From positions 1 through 50,850 of the forward strand of contig CAIOMN010000103.1 of assembly GCA_903859415.1 (NCBI GenBank): a DNA stretch of 50,850 bases, given 5' to 3'. This document shows, piece by piece, positions 15,934-26,646 of this stretch. How positions within the stretch are numbered: position 1 is the stretch's first letter; every line of letters starts with the position of its first letter. The stretch comes from an uncultured Methylococcaceae bacterium (GTDB taxonomy: Bacteria > Pseudomonadota > Gammaproteobacteria > Methylococcales > Methylomonadaceae). The notes below the pieces were generated by a model. The model ran no database searches. It was given only the letters and a program-made list of their open reading frames with translations, and was not told the origin of the DNA. Made by a program: the position numbers and the translations under genes.

Positions 15934-16153
15934 CACGATCTTGTCGAATTAATTCCGCTGAGCCTTTTAATGTTGCTTCGAGTTGTAGTGAACGCAAGTC
16001 TGCGTGGCTAGGTCGTTTTTTACGGGCTTGAATAGGTAAGATTCTTGCTATCGCTTGTTTATTCCGGGTAATGATTAATTCTTGCTGCTCTTCGACTAAC
16101 ACATCAAGTTTTCCTAATACACTACGCATTTCCCTGATATTTAGCTGTTTCAT
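15923..16153 (-). CDS. Phd/YefM-type antitoxin
   Basis: A 76-residue protein beginning MKQLNIREMRSVLGKL, the Phd/YefM N-terminal DNA-binding fold, then LVEEQQELIITRNKQAIARI, and a basic/acidic C-terminal toxin-binding tail. I place the start at 16153, preceded by GTGGA; a GTG at 16180 would add nine non-homologous residues. Such antitoxins repress their own operon and neutralise a partner; here the partner overlaps by 11 nt and is the damaged PIN toxin. The antitoxin thus appears intact while its toxin is not. Confidence 0.85.
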   Translation of the reverse strand: MKQLNIREMRSVLGKLDVLVEEQQELIITRNKQAIARILPIQARKKRPSHADLRSLQLEATLKGSAELIRQDRDER

Positions 16154-16255
16154 AAAATCCACTACAATTAATTGTGACACTAAAGGGCAAATTGTAGCAC
16201 GTTGTGTCTAAATCAGTAGAATCACAATAAGTTTGGTATGTCTGCCAAATATTGT

Positions 16256-16333
16256 CTAAGAGGAGCTGGGTAAACGCGCATTAAGCAATTGACCATCAGG
16301 CGTTATATCAACCTCAATTGCAAGTGCTAGCAT
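16256..16333 (-). pseudogene. N-terminal fragment of a second small antitoxin-like gene
   Basis: On the minus strand an AGGAG followed by ATG (16333) opens 25 codons, MLALAIEVDITPDGQLLNARLP and a few more, before a stop. The pattern resembles the beginning of short antitoxins paired with PIN or RelE toxins, but the rest is gone. It lies between the Phd gene and the aldehyde dehydrogenase gene. This is a weak call based on pattern alone. Confidence 0.4.
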
Positions 16334-16390
16334 TCACTTTGCTCCTCATAATGTAGTAGATTCTAAATCCTTAAGCAGGGTCGTCCTGAT

Positions 16391-17911
16391 CTAAAAAAAT
16401 CCAAGCGGATTCGTATCGTAACTCACCAGGATATTTTTAGTTTGCTGATAATGATCCAGCATCATTTTATGGTTTTCACGGCCTATACCTGATTTCTTAT
16501 AGCCCCCAAATGCAGCATGGGCAGGATAATTATGGTAGCAGTTTGTCCAGACCCGACCGGCCTGTATACCACGACCCATTCGATAGGCCCGGTTCATGTC
16601 GCGAGTCCAAAGTCCTGCACCTAAGCCAAACTGGGTGTCATTGGCAATTTCTAAGGCTTCTGCTTCGTCTTTAAAAGTAGTCACTGAAATAAAGGGGCCA
16701 AAAATCTCTTCCTGAAAGATACGCATTTTATTGCCGCCTTTCATGATGGTGGGTTCAATATAATAGCCTTCATCGAAACCAGCACCAATGGCTGCAATTT
16801 CACCACCGATTAATACTTCAGCACCTTCATCTTTACCAATTTGTACATAGCCCAGAATCTTGTCGAACTGTTGCTTTGAGGCTTGTGCGCCTACCATCGT
16901 TTCAGTATCTAAAGGATTGCCACGTTTGATTTGTTTGGCACGGGCAATCACTTTTTCAATAAACGCATCATAGATGGATTCTTGTATTAACAGCCGGGAA
17001 GGGCAGGTACACACTTCGCCTTGATTAAAAAACGCCAGAACAGCGCCTTCGATGCATTTACTGACGTAAGAATCTTCTTGATCCAGGACATCTTCAAAAA
17101 AGATGTTCGGTGATTTGCCCCCCAGCTCAACGGTAGAAGGAATAATGTTGTCTGCGGCGCATTTTAATATGTGCGAACCAATAGGGGTTGAACCTGTAAA
17201 TGCGATCTTTGCAATACGAGTGCTGGTCGCTAAGGCTTGACCGGCTTCTATACCGTAACCGTTCACGATGTTAATCACGCCAGCCGGTATTAAATCACCG
17301 ATTAATTCCATCAATACTAATATTGAAGCGGGGGTTTGTTCGGCAGGCTTCATGACTACACAGTTGCCTGCCGCTAACGCCGGAGCCAGTTTCCAGCACG
17401 CCATTAATAAAGGGAAGTTCCAGGGAATGATTTGTCCAACCACGCCGAGCGGTTCATGAAAATGGTAGGCGACGGTGTTTTCATCGATTTCACCGATTGA
17501 CCCTTCCTGCGCACGAATACAGCCAGCAAAATAACGAAAGTGATCGGCCGCTAAAGGTATATCAGCTGCGAGTGTTTCTCTGACCGCTTTGCCGTTATCC
17601 CAGGTTTCTGCAACGGCTAAGGTTTCAAGATGGGCTTCTATTCGATCAGCAATTTTTAATAATATATTAGATCGGGCGGTAACAGAGGTTTTGCCCCAAG
17701 CGGCTTTTGCAGCATGAGCGGCATCCAGGGCAAGTTCTATATCTTCGGCGGAGGATCGGGGTATCTGGCAAAAGACTTGGCCATTGACGGGGCTTAAGTT
17801 ATCAAAGTATTGACCTTTTACGGGGTCAACCCATTGGCCGCCAATAAAGTTACCATAACGGGGTTTAAAGCTTACCTTACTGTCGGGTTGATTCGGGTCG
17901 AGATAGAGCAT
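16391..17911 (-). CDS. NAD(P)-dependent aldehyde dehydrogenase
   Basis: A 506-residue ALDH of the AldB/ExaC type that oxidises aldehydes such as acetaldehyde to acids. Catalytic residues are visible: Asn165 in PWNFP, Lys188 in MKPAEQTP, Glu262 in VELGGKSPN and the nucleophile Cys301 in [11 protein letters not shown]. The C-terminal tail [10 protein letters not shown] is typical of this group. In a methylotroph such enzymes could detoxify acetaldehyde or formaldehyde-related products, but that is inference. The gene is leftward and is followed upstream by the MBL-fold gene after 41 bp, so the two may be co-transcribed with the glutaredoxin group. A purine-rich GGAG lies a few bases before the start. 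Substrate unknown. Confidence 0.92.
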   Translation of the reverse strand: MLYLDPNQPDSKVSFKPRYGNFIGGQWVDPVKGQYFDNLSPVNGQVFCQIPRSSAEDIELALDAAHAAKAAWGKTSVTARSNILLKIADRIEAHLETLAVAETWDNGKAVRETLAADIPLAADHFRYFAGCIRAQEGSIGEIDENTVAYHFHEPLGVVGQIIPWNFPLLMACWKLAPALAAGNCVVMKPAEQTPASILVLMELIGDLIPAGVINIVNGYGIEAGQALATSTRIAKIAFTGSTPIGSHILKCAADNIIPSTVELGGKSPNIFFEDVLDQEDSYVSKCIEGAVLAFFNQGEVCTCPSRLLIQESIYDAFIEKVIARAKQIKRGNPLDTETMVGAQASKQQFDKILGYVQIGKDEGAEVLIGGEIAAIGAGFDEGYYIEPTIMKGGNKMRIFQEEIFGPFISVTTFKDEAEALEIANDTQFGLGAGLWTRDMNRAYRMGRGIQAGRVWTNCYHNYPAHAAFGGYKKSGIGRENHKMMLDHYQQTKNILVSYDTNPLGFF

Positions 17912-17952
17912 TTCGGTCTCCTGAGTTATTATAATTAGTGTGCAGCGTTAAT

Positions 17953-18552
17953 TTAATAGGATCTTGCCAGACGATGAAGTGCTTCGCCACCATGATTAAA
18001 TATTGGCCAACCATCACCGGTCAGTACGGCTTTAATGTTGGGAATGTCGGCTAATCGTTTAAGTGACTTAATAGCTTTATGAGGATCAGCCAGTTTATCT
18101 TCAGGTAACAGACACAATTCGCCGGCTAAATGGCTACGTATTAAATCGCCGGTTATGAGTGTCGTGTGTTCCAAAAGTAACGCTAATTCACCGTGTGTTT
18201 TTGATCCTTCAAGCTGGAAAGCAATCAAGCCAGGACACACTTCTTCGTTATCCATTAGCCAGCGATCGCAACTAATAGGAAAGGTTTCTTCTTCGCCTGC
18301 TGGGCCATAAATGTGTGCGCCAGTGGTCAGGGCCAAATGTTCTGCATCACGACAGTGATCACTGTTTGTCACGATAATAATATGAACGCCACCTAAACGT
18401 TGTAAGTGGCTATGATCATGTTCTGACATGGGCAGTGGATCAATGAGTACATTTCCTTCTTCACGTACCCATAGTACACTGTGAAAATCCAGATTCCGTT
18501 CCTTGTTAAATTCTGACCAGCCAAATAAGTCTTTTCTATGTAATAGTTTCAT
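17953..18552 (-). CDS. Metallo-beta-lactamase-fold protein with degenerate metal site
   Basis: A 199-residue protein with MBL-fold layout: strands around FHSVLWVREEGNVLIDPLP, the motif-II position VTNSDHCRDAEHL, motif III SKTHGELAL, motif IV LITGDL, and a C-terminal GDGWPIFNHGGEAL. The first ligand motif, normally THxHxDH, is altered to TNSDH, whereas later His/Asp positions persist. It could be a mononuclear enzyme or a non-catalytic relative. It lies 41 bp upstream of the aldehyde dehydrogenase gene in the same direction, so a link with aldehyde metabolism, such as glyoxalase II-like or thioester hydrolysis, is possible but unproven. Confidence 0.75.
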   Translation of the reverse strand: MKLLHRKDLFGWSEFNKERNLDFHSVLWVREEGNVLIDPLPMSEHDHSHLQRLGGVHIIIVTNSDHCRDAEHLALTTGAHIYGPAGEEETFPISCDRWLMDNEEVCPGLIAFQLEGSKTHGELALLLEHTTLITGDLIRSHLAGELCLLPEDKLADPHKAIKSLKRLADIPNIKAVLTGDGWPIFNHGGEALHRLARSY

Positions 18553-18600
18553 TCGGAATATTTCCCCCTCTCATTTGTATAAAGGCTTTTAGCAACCCAT

Positions 18601-18780
18601 TTATCGTCTATTTCTGCGATTCTCGATAGTGTCTAAAATAACTTTGCGTGTTTCATCATCAACTTGACTCCAGACAGTGATTTCATTAATCGTTCGATAA
18701 CAGCCGATACAAATTTTGTCAGGACCCAGCATACACTTACCAATACAGGGCGATGAAATAGGTGTCGGATTTATGCTCAT
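18601..18780 (-). CDS. DUF1289 small Cys-rich protein
   Basis: A 59-residue protein that I read directly on the minus strand. It has the DUF1289 pattern SPCIGKCMLGPDKICIGCYRT followed by INEITVW, with four cysteines arranged CxxxC...CxxC that probably bind zinc or a cluster. Function is unknown. It starts 17 bp after the glutaredoxin stop and ends 48 bp before the MBL-fold gene. A leftward operon glutaredoxin - DUF1289 - MBL-fold - aldehyde dehydrogenase is plausible from spacing. Confidence 0.88.
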   Translation of the reverse strand: MSINPTPISSPCIGKCMLGPDKICIGCYRTINEITVWSQVDDETRKVILDTIENRRNRR

Positions 18781-18797
18781 GATTGATTAGATTGTTA

Positions 18798-19055
18798 TTA
18801 GGCGGTTTGCAGTAAAGGATCAAGTTTTTTTTGTTGATCAAGTGCATATAAATCATCAAAACCGCCCACATGAAAATCACCAATATAAATTTGTGGCACG
18901 GTACGACGTTTAGTTTTTTGCATCATTTCTTCTCTTAAACCCGCCTGGGTGTCAACATTAATCTCATGATAGGTGACCCCCTTTTTATCAAGCAGACGCT
19001 TGGCCATAATGCAATAGGGACAAATTTTAGTTGTGTAGATCAGTATCTCAGGCAT
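18798..19055 (-). CDS. grxC: Glutaredoxin 3 (GrxC-like)
   Basis: An 85-residue dithiol glutaredoxin with active site CPYC at residues 12-15, the TVPQIYIGDFHVGGFDDL block (cis-Pro and glutathione-binding site) and the usual total length. It reduces disulphides and glutathione-mixed disulphides in the cytosol using glutathione. It is the first gene of the leftward cluster and is divergent from gcvH, sharing the 140-bp intergenic region 19056-19196. Confidence 0.95.
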   Translation of the reverse strand: MPEILIYTTKICPYCIMAKRLLDKKGVTYHEINVDTQAGLREEMMQKTKRRTVPQIYIGDFHVGGFDDLYALDQQKKLDPLLQTA

Positions 19056-19196
19056 GTTTTATTGATGTTTGGTACTATAATTAAGACAGTGTAGTCTAAA
19101 GGTTCATAGTAGAAGGTTCAAGGTTCAAAATTAACCTTTATTTCTAATACGCTGAATTGTGTTACCTTATTTGTATTCTTTTTATGAGATCAAGCT

Positions 19197-19577
19197 ATGA
19201 GTGATTTGCCGGTTAATTTGAAGTATGCGCCGTCCCATGAGTGGGTGGCAGTTGAAGAAGAAAATAGTGTTCGTGTCGGAATTACTAATTTTGCACAGGA
19301 AGAATTGGGTGATCTTGTTTTTGTAGAGTTGCCAGAGATAGGCCGTAAAGTGACAGCAAATGAACAATGTGCTGTAGTTGAATCGGTTAAAACAGCTTCG
19401 GATTTGTATAGTCCGGTGTCTGGTGAAATTGTTGAAACTAATCTAGATTTAGCTAATGAGCCAGAAAAAATAAATGAAGATCCTTATGGTACATGGATAT
19501 TCAGGATTAAATCAGATGATTTATCTGAATTGGATCAGTTAATGGACGCAGATGCTTATCAAGCCCATATAGAATAG
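19197..19577 (+). CDS. gcvH: Glycine cleavage system H protein
   Basis: A 126-residue lipoyl carrier of the glycine cleavage complex. The lipoylation site is Lys65 in [19 protein letters not shown] at the N-terminus and the C-terminal GTWIFRIK are also conserved. It shuttles the aminomethyl group between the P, T and L proteins. The other gcv genes are not here, so the gene is unlinked from its operon. It is followed by dgkA after 88 bp. Confidence 0.96.
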   Translation: MSDLPVNLKYAPSHEWVAVEEENSVRVGITNFAQEELGDLVFVELPEIGRKVTANEQCAVVESVKTASDLYSPVSGEIVETNLDLANEPEKINEDPYGTWIFRIKSDDLSELDQLMDADAYQAHIE

Positions 19578-19665
19578 GCGTATGGAAGATAACCTGTCGT
19601 CATTTTTTCATGTAATTGAAGTACAATTCACTTCTTTGTCTTTTTAAAGGGTAATAAATACAGTA

Positions 19666-20025
19666 ATGGCAAATCAAAATGCGAAAGGTCTTAAGCGCCT
19701 GATCAATGCGTGTATTTTTTCTGTTGCCGGATTTAAGGCAACATGGACACATGAAGAAGCTTTTAGGCAAGAAGTTATTTTATTTGTAGTGGCGACACCC
19801 ATAGCAATCTGGTTGGGGCAATCTACAATTGAAAAACTTTTGCTAATAGGAAGTATTGTATTGGTTATGTTAGTTGAGTTATTAAATTCGGCGGTAGAAG
19901 CAGTCGTTGACAGGGTAGGTTTTGAGCATCATGAGCTATCCGGTAGAGCAAAAGATATAGGTTCAGCGGCAGTTATGATGTCATTGGCTTGGGCGGCAAC
20001 GACCTGGGCATTAATTTTACTTTAA
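19666..20025 (+). CDS. dgkA: Diacylglycerol kinase
   Basis: A 119-residue integral membrane kinase that phosphorylates diacylglycerol to phosphatidic acid, recycling lipid released in envelope synthesis. Features are the N-terminal amphipathic segment with HEEAFRQE, three membrane helices, and the family signature VELLNSAVEAVVDR containing catalytic and Mg-binding Glu residues. Length matches E. coli DgkA (122). It ends 11 bp before the PfkB kinase start, so the two are likely co-transcribed. Confidence 0.95.
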   Translation: MANQNAKGLKRLINACIFSVAGFKATWTHEEAFRQEVILFVVATPIAIWLGQSTIEKLLLIGSIVLVMLVELLNSAVEAVVDRVGFEHHELSGRAKDIGSAAVMMSLAWAATTWALILL

Positions 20026-20036
20026 GGAAACTATTT

Positions 20037-20969
20037 ATGAGTGCATTAATCTGCGGATCTATGGCTTACGACACTATCATGGTGTTTCATGACAAATTTA
20101 AAAATCACATCTTGCCAGAAAAGGTGCATATTTTAAACGTATCGTTTTTAGTCCCTGTCATGAGACGCGAATTTGGTGGGTGTGCAGGGAATATTGCTTA
20201 CAATCTCAATTTATTGGGTGAAGAAGCGTTGACAATGGCTGTGGTTGGTCATGATTTTGAGCCTTATGGCCGTTGGATGAATCAAAATGGTTTGTCGAGT
20301 GAGTTTATTCAGGCTTTGGATAATCAATATACCGGCCAGGCCTACATCACTACTGATGAAGAGGGTAATCAGATTACCGCGTTTCATCCGGGTGCGATGA
20401 GTTTTTCACATTTAAACTCAATACCAATTAATCGTGATATTAGCATAGGCATTGTGTCTCCAGATGGTAAAGACGGCATGGTTCTTCATGCTGAACAGTT
20501 TGTAGAATTAGGTATTCCTTTTATATTTGACCCAGGTCAGGGTATGCCTATGTTCAATGGCGCGGAGCTGCTTACTTTTATTGATCAAGCCACTTGGATA
20601 ACCTTAAATGATTATGAATCTGAGTTAATGCAAGAGCGTACGGGTTTGTCTTTAGAAGAAATTGCAGGCAGGGTAGAGGCTTTAGTTGTTACCTTAGGCG
20701 CTAAGGGTTCAAAGATTTATACAAAAGGTCAGGTTATCACAATACCTGCAGCAAAACCAAAAGCCGTGTTTGATCCCACCGGTTGTGGCGATGCTTATCG
20801 TGCCGGGTTACTTTTTGGACTGATGAATGAGTTGGATTGGGAAATCACAGGAAGAATTGCTTCGTTGATGGGTGCAATAAAGATTGAGCATCATGGCACC
20901 CAAAATCATTCAATTTACCTTGAGGATTTTAAACAGCGTTTTCATGAAAACTTTGGTTTTTCATTTTAA
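20037..20969 (+). CDS. PfkB-family carbohydrate/nucleoside kinase
   Basis: A 310-residue ribokinase-fold kinase. The start ATG at 20037 has AAGGAA eight bases upstream; an in-frame start at 19989 lies inside dgkA and is rejected. The first PfkB block is GGCAGNIAYNLNLLGEEA, and the second is DPTGCGDAYRAGLLFG with the catalytic Asp. VTLGAKGS forms the nucleotide-binding part. Similar proteins are annotated as adenosine kinases or generic sugar kinases; the phosphate acceptor cannot be assigned. It is 15 bp from mazG. Confidence 0.88.
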   Translation: MSALICGSMAYDTIMVFHDKFKNHILPEKVHILNVSFLVPVMRREFGGCAGNIAYNLNLLGEEALTMAVVGHDFEPYGRWMNQNGLSSEFIQALDNQYTGQAYITTDEEGNQITAFHPGAMSFSHLNSIPINRDISIGIVSPDGKDGMVLHAEQFVELGIPFIFDPGQGMPMFNGAELLTFIDQATWITLNDYESELMQERTGLSLEEIAGRVEALVVTLGAKGSKIYTKGQVITIPAAKPKAVFDPTGCGDAYRAGLLFGLMNELDWEITGRIASLMGAIKIEHHGTQNHSIYLEDFKQRFHENFGFSF

Positions 20970-20984
20970 AGCCAAGCCTTTTTT

Positions 20985-21788
20985 ATGCTAAAAAACACTC
21001 AACAACTATTAGATATTATGTCCCGTTTACGTCGACCAGACGATGGTTGTGCGTGGGACATTAAGCAAGACTTTACTACCTTAATCCCCTATCTTATTGA
21101 AGAGGCTTATGAAGTTGTTGATGCGATTGAGCGTAATGATTTGGATGATTTACGAGCTGAATTAGGTGATCTGTTATTACAGGTGGTTTTTCATGCTCAA
21201 ATTGCTCAAGAGCGGGGACTGTTTAGTTTTGAAGACGTTTCTGCGGGTATCAGTGATAAGTTGATACGTCGACACCCCCATGTTTTCGCTGATGCGGTTT
21301 TTACTACAGATGCTGAGCGCCATCAAGCTTGGGAGCAGGCCAAAGCTCAAGAGCGCGAAGAGAAGCAAAAAACGTTAGTTAAGTCGAGTGTGTTAGCCGG
21401 TGTTGCGGCGAGTCTCCCAGCCTTGATGGAGTGTGAAAAAATACAGGATCGTGCCGCTCAGTATGGTTTTGATTGGCCTGATGTTCCCCCTGTATTTGAA
21501 AAGGTGTTGGAAGAATTGGGTGAAGTCAAAGAGGCGTGGGAGTCGGGTGACCAAGCGCATATTCAGGAAGAAATTGGTGATTTGCTGTTGGTTGCCGTTA
21601 ATCTGGCGAGACATTTGAAGGTTAATCCTGAAATCGCACTCAAGGAAAGTACTAAAAAGTTTTCCAGACGCTTTCACTATATTGAAGAGCAGGTCGAAGC
21701 GGCAGGACGAAACTTGGTTGATTGTGAGTTAGCGGAATTAGACGCTTTTTGGAATGAGGCAAAAGTAGTTTTGAAACGTAAGCCCTAG
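20985..21788 (+). CDS. mazG: Nucleoside triphosphate pyrophosphohydrolase MazG
   Basis: A 267-residue two-domain MazG that hydrolyses (d)NTPs to monophosphates and pyrophosphate as a housecleaning enzyme and modulator of (p)ppGpp-linked signalling. Both domains show the EExxE...ExxD metal motif: EEAYEVVDAIERNDLDDLRAELGD in the first and EELGEVKEAW...EEIGDLLL in the second. The N-terminal DGCAWDIKQ is also conserved. Length is like E. coli MazG (263). It closes the dgkA - kinase - mazG run. Confidence 0.96.
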   Translation: MLKNTQQLLDIMSRLRRPDDGCAWDIKQDFTTLIPYLIEEAYEVVDAIERNDLDDLRAELGDLLLQVVFHAQIAQERGLFSFEDVSAGISDKLIRRHPHVFADAVFTTDAERHQAWEQAKAQEREEKQKTLVKSSVLAGVAASLPALMECEKIQDRAAQYGFDWPDVPPVFEKVLEELGEVKEAWESGDQAHIQEEIGDLLLVAVNLARHLKVNPEIALKESTKKFSRRFHYIEEQVEAAGRNLVDCELAELDAFWNEAKVVLKRKP

Positions 21789-21815
21789 ATATAGATTTTC
21801 AGATAAATAAAAACC

Positions 21816-21869
21816 GGAGTTAAATCGCTTCAGCTATTGCCTGTAAAAACAGCTAAAGCTATTTACTCC
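21816..21869 (+). terminator. Long hairpin between mazG and parE
   Basis: Arms GGAGTTAAATCGCTTCAGCT and AGCTAAAGCTATTTACTCC are complementary with a one-base bulge and two or three mismatches, around a 15-nt loop. It lies 27 bp past the mazG stop. There is no strong T-tract immediately after it, so it could be a terminator or an extragenic palindrome. Confidence 0.5.
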
Positions 21870-22003
21870 ACCTTTGGGTTGGTATCCCTGCGAACTAAAG
21901 CTTCATGTTATGGAATTTTAATTTCTGAAGGACTATAGATGCAGTTAAATAAACGTTGTAAATAAAGTTGTAAACATAATTGGCTTATGAGTTCTTTGTA
22001 ATA

Positions 22004-23896
22004 ATGAGTAATGAATATAATGCAGCCGCGATAGAAGTTTTAAGCGGATTGGAGCCGGTTCGTAAAAGACCCGGTATGTATACGGATACCACCCGACCTA
22101 ATCACTTAGTGCAAGAGGTTGTTGATAATAGTGTCGATGAAGCAATGGCTGGCCACGCTAAGACGATTGGTGTCATTCTGTATAAAGATGGCTCGGTTTT
22201 GGTCAGTGATGATGGTCGTGGAATGCCTGTGGATATTCATCCTGATCAAGGTATTCCTGGCGTTGAGGTTATTCTTACTCAGTTGCATGCAGGTGGTAAG
22301 TTCTCAAATAAAAACTATCAGTTTTCGGGGGGCTTACACGGGGTAGGTGTATCGGTCGTTAATGCCTTATCAGCAAAATTGGACATTGAGGTTAAACGAA
22401 ATGGAAAAGTTTATGCCATGTCATTTGCTGATGGTGAAAAGCAAACGGATTTAGTTGAAACGGGCACTGTCGGTAGAAATAACACAGGGACTTCAGTCAA
22501 GTTTTGGCCTAACGAAAAGTATTTTGATTCAAGTAAAATTTCTGTTAGTAAATTAAAGCATGTGCTTCGGGCTAAAGCAGTACTATGTCCTGGCTTAAAG
22601 ATTACTCTAAAGGACGAGCAGAGTAATGAGGAGTTTTTATGGTGCTACGAGAACGGTCTTAAAGAGTATTTGCTGGATAGAATCGGAGATATTGAGTTTT
22701 TTCCTGAGCAACCGTTTATGGGTGATATTGCAGCAAAGCATGAGGCGGTTGAGTGGGGAATTGTTTGGGCAATTGAAAATCCACCCGAAGTTCTCAATGA
22801 GAGTTATGTCAATCTAGTGCCTACGGCTCAAGGAGGAACCCACGTTAATGGCTTACGTGCAGGTTTGACAGAGGCGATGAGGGAGTTTTGTGATATCAGA
22901 GGAATTTTGCCGCGTGGGGTTAAAGTCGCTCCTGAAGATGTCTGGGAAAACTGTCATTTTGTTCTTTCAGTCAAGTTGGAAGATCCTCAGTTTTCAGGTC
23001 AAACAAAAGAACGTTTAAGTTCAAGAGAATGTGTAGCCTTTGTGTCGGGAGTTGCTAAAGATAGTTTTAGTCTTTGGCTGAATCAGCATCCAGCTGAAGG
23101 TGAAAAAATAGCAGAGATTATTATTTCAAGTGCGCAAAAGCGCTTGCGATCCAATAAAAAAATTATTCGAAAACGGATTACAGCGGGTCCTGCTTTGCCA
23201 GGCAAGCTAGCAGATTGTTCGGCCCAGGATATTGCTCGCACGGAGTTGTTTTTGGTGGAAGGAGATTCCGCTGGTGGGTCTGCAAAGCAGGCACGTGAAC
23301 GTGATTTTCAAGCTATTATGCCTCTGCGGGGAAAGATTCTTAATACGTGGGAAGTCGAGTCCAGTCAGGTGATGGCGTCACAGGAGGTTCATGATATTGC
23401 TGTCGCGTTAGGGATAGAGCCGGGTTCGAGTGATTTGCAGGGGCTTCGTTATGGAAAAGTGTGCATACTTGCGGATGCTGATTCTGATGGTAATCATATT
23501 GCAACATTAATTTGTGCATTGTTTTATCAGCATTTTACGGCCTTAGTTAGAGAAGGACATGTGTTTGTTGCGATGCCACCTTTGTATCGGATTGATGTAG
23601 GTAAGCGGGTTTTTTATGCTTTAGATGAGGCTGAGCGACTGGGTGTTTTGGATAGAATCAAAGCTGAGAAATTAAAAGGTCAAGTCAATGTCCAGCGTTT
23701 TAAAGGCTTGGGTGAAATGAATCCCAGTCAACTTCGTGAAACAACAATGAATCCCGATACTCGTCGTTTAGTACAGCTAACCATTGAAGAAGATGACGAC
23801 ACTACTGGACAGTTGGATTTGTTATTAGCTAAAAAACGTTCTCCCGACAGGAAAATATGGTTAGAAACTAAAGGTAATCTGGCTGATATTGCTTGA
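22004..23896 (+). CDS. parE: DNA topoisomerase IV subunit B
   Basis: A 630-residue ParE, the ATPase subunit that with ParC decatenates daughter chromosomes. I choose ATG 22004 (MSNEYNAAAIEV), giving the same length as E. coli ParE; the in-frame TTG at 21980 adds eight non-conserved residues. GHKL ATPase motifs are EVVDNSVDEA, DDGRGMPVD and GGLHGVGVSVVNALS. The Toprim part has LFLVEGDSAGGSAKQARERD and DADSDGNHI; PLRGKILN is the ParE-type sequence. parC is not adjacent. Confidence 0.97.
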   Translation: MSNEYNAAAIEVLSGLEPVRKRPGMYTDTTRPNHLVQEVVDNSVDEAMAGHAKTIGVILYKDGSVLVSDDGRGMPVDIHPDQGIPGVEVILTQLHAGGKFSNKNYQFSGGLHGVGVSVVNALSAKLDIEVKRNGKVYAMSFADGEKQTDLVETGTVGRNNTGTSVKFWPNEKYFDSSKISVSKLKHVLRAKAVLCPGLKITLKDEQSNEEFLWCYENGLKEYLLDRIGDIEFFPEQPFMGDIAAKHEAVEWGIVWAIENPPEVLNESYVNLVPTAQGGTHVNGLRAGLTEAMREFCDIRGILPRGVKVAPEDVWENCHFVLSVKLEDPQFSGQTKERLSSRECVAFVSGVAKDSFSLWLNQHPAEGEKIAEIIISSAQKRLRSNKKIIRKRITAGPALPGKLADCSAQDIARTELFLVEGDSAGGSAKQARERDFQAIMPLRGKILNTWEVESSQVMASQEVHDIAVALGIEPGSSDLQGLRYGKVCILADADSDGNHIATLICALFYQHFTALVREGHVFVAMPPLYRIDVGKRVFYALDEAERLGVLDRIKAEKLKGQVNVQRFKGLGEMNPSQLRETTMNPDTRRLVQLTIEEDDDTTGQLDLLLAKKRSPDRKIWLETKGNLADIA

Positions 23897-24043
23897 TTAT
23901 TATTGATTCATTGTTTGTGAATCGCTCTTTATTGAGCTTTATTATATTAATTGACAACAAAATCCAGCATTGAGAAAACATCAATTTTATGATGTAATGC
24001 AGACGTTTTATGTCTTAATGCGCCTCTTGTAACATTTATTTGA

Positions 24044-25443
<1,400 letters not shown>

Positions 25444-25444
<1 letters not shown>

Positions 25445-26646
25445 TGTCGGCTAGAGAAATATTAGATAGCATTGAGCCGCATTTTACAAAAGGTGGTCGG
25501 TTTGCCAAGTATTACGGTCTCTATGAGATGGTGGATACTTTCATTTATACGCCTGCTGATGTAACACGCGGTACAACGCATGTTCGTGATGGTAATGACC
25601 TGAAACGAACGATGACTTTTGTAGTAATCGCCACCTTGTTTTGTGTGCTGATGGCTATGTATAACACCGGTTATCAAGCCAACTTAGCCATGGAATCAAT
25701 GGGCTTAGAGAAAATAGGAAATTGGCGCAGTATTCCGATGATGATTTTCGGATATAACACGCTTAATCCATTTTCTAACCTGGTTCACGGTGCTTTATAT
25801 TTCTTACCTATTTATATCACTACCTTGGCTATTGGTGGTATTTGGGAAGTAGTGTTTGCAACTGTTCGCGGTCATGAAGTCAATGAAGGCTTTCTGGTTT
25901 CATCAATGCTGTATGCTTTGATTATGCCACCTGATATGCCTTTGTGGCAGGTAGCTTTAGGTATTTCTTTTGGCGTTGTTATCGGCAAAGAAGTATTTGG
26001 TGGTACAGGTAAAAACTTCTTGAACCCTGCTTTAACTGGACGAGCATTTTTATATTTTGCTTATCCAGCGTCAATGACGGGTGATTCAATTTGGGTTGCG
26101 GTGGATGGCTATACTAGAGCTACTCCCTTAGGACTTGCTGCAAACGGTGGTCTGGATGCGGTTCATGCCGCTAATTACAGTTGGATACAAACCTTCTTCG
26201 GTTTTGAACCCGGTTGTTTAGGTGAAACATCAACCTTAGCTATTTTGATTGGTGCAGCTTTCTTGTTATATACCCGGGTTGCGTCTTATCGCATTATGGG
26301 TGGCGTTTTTGCTGGCATGGTGGTTCTATCAACGTTATTTAATTTCATTGGTAGCGACACTAATCCTATGTTTGCCTTGCCTTGGTACTGGCATTTAACC
26401 GTAGGCGGCTTTGCCTTTGGTATGGTTTATATGGCTACTGATCCAGTGAGTGCTGCAATGACTAATACAGGTCGTTGGGTATTTGGTGCTTTAGTAGGGG
26501 GGATGACCGTGTTAATTCGAGTGGTTAACCCAGCGTTCCCTGAAGGTATTATGTTGGCAATTCTATTTTCAAACATGTTTGCGCCTACGATTGATTATTT
26601 TGTCATTCAGGCTAATATCAGAAGAAGGGTGAAGCGTAATGCCTAA
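25444..26646 (+). CDS. nqrB: Na+-NQR subunit B
   Basis: A 400-residue integral membrane subunit carrying covalently bound FMN, riboflavin, and part of the sodium path. The FMN-threonine motif lies in VDGYTRATPLGLAAN. About ten membrane helices are evident, for example IVIATLFCVLMAMY and LAILIGAAFLLYT. Its start overlaps the last base of nqrA and its end overlaps nqrC by eight bases, showing translational coupling. FGGTGKNFLNPALTGRAFLYFAYP is strongly conserved. Confidence 0.96.

Noticed and set aside
19989-20036. Upstream in-frame extension of the PfkB kinase
   Set aside because: These codons overlap dgkA, have no ribosome site and do not resemble the family; ATG 20037 has AAGGAA at good spacing.
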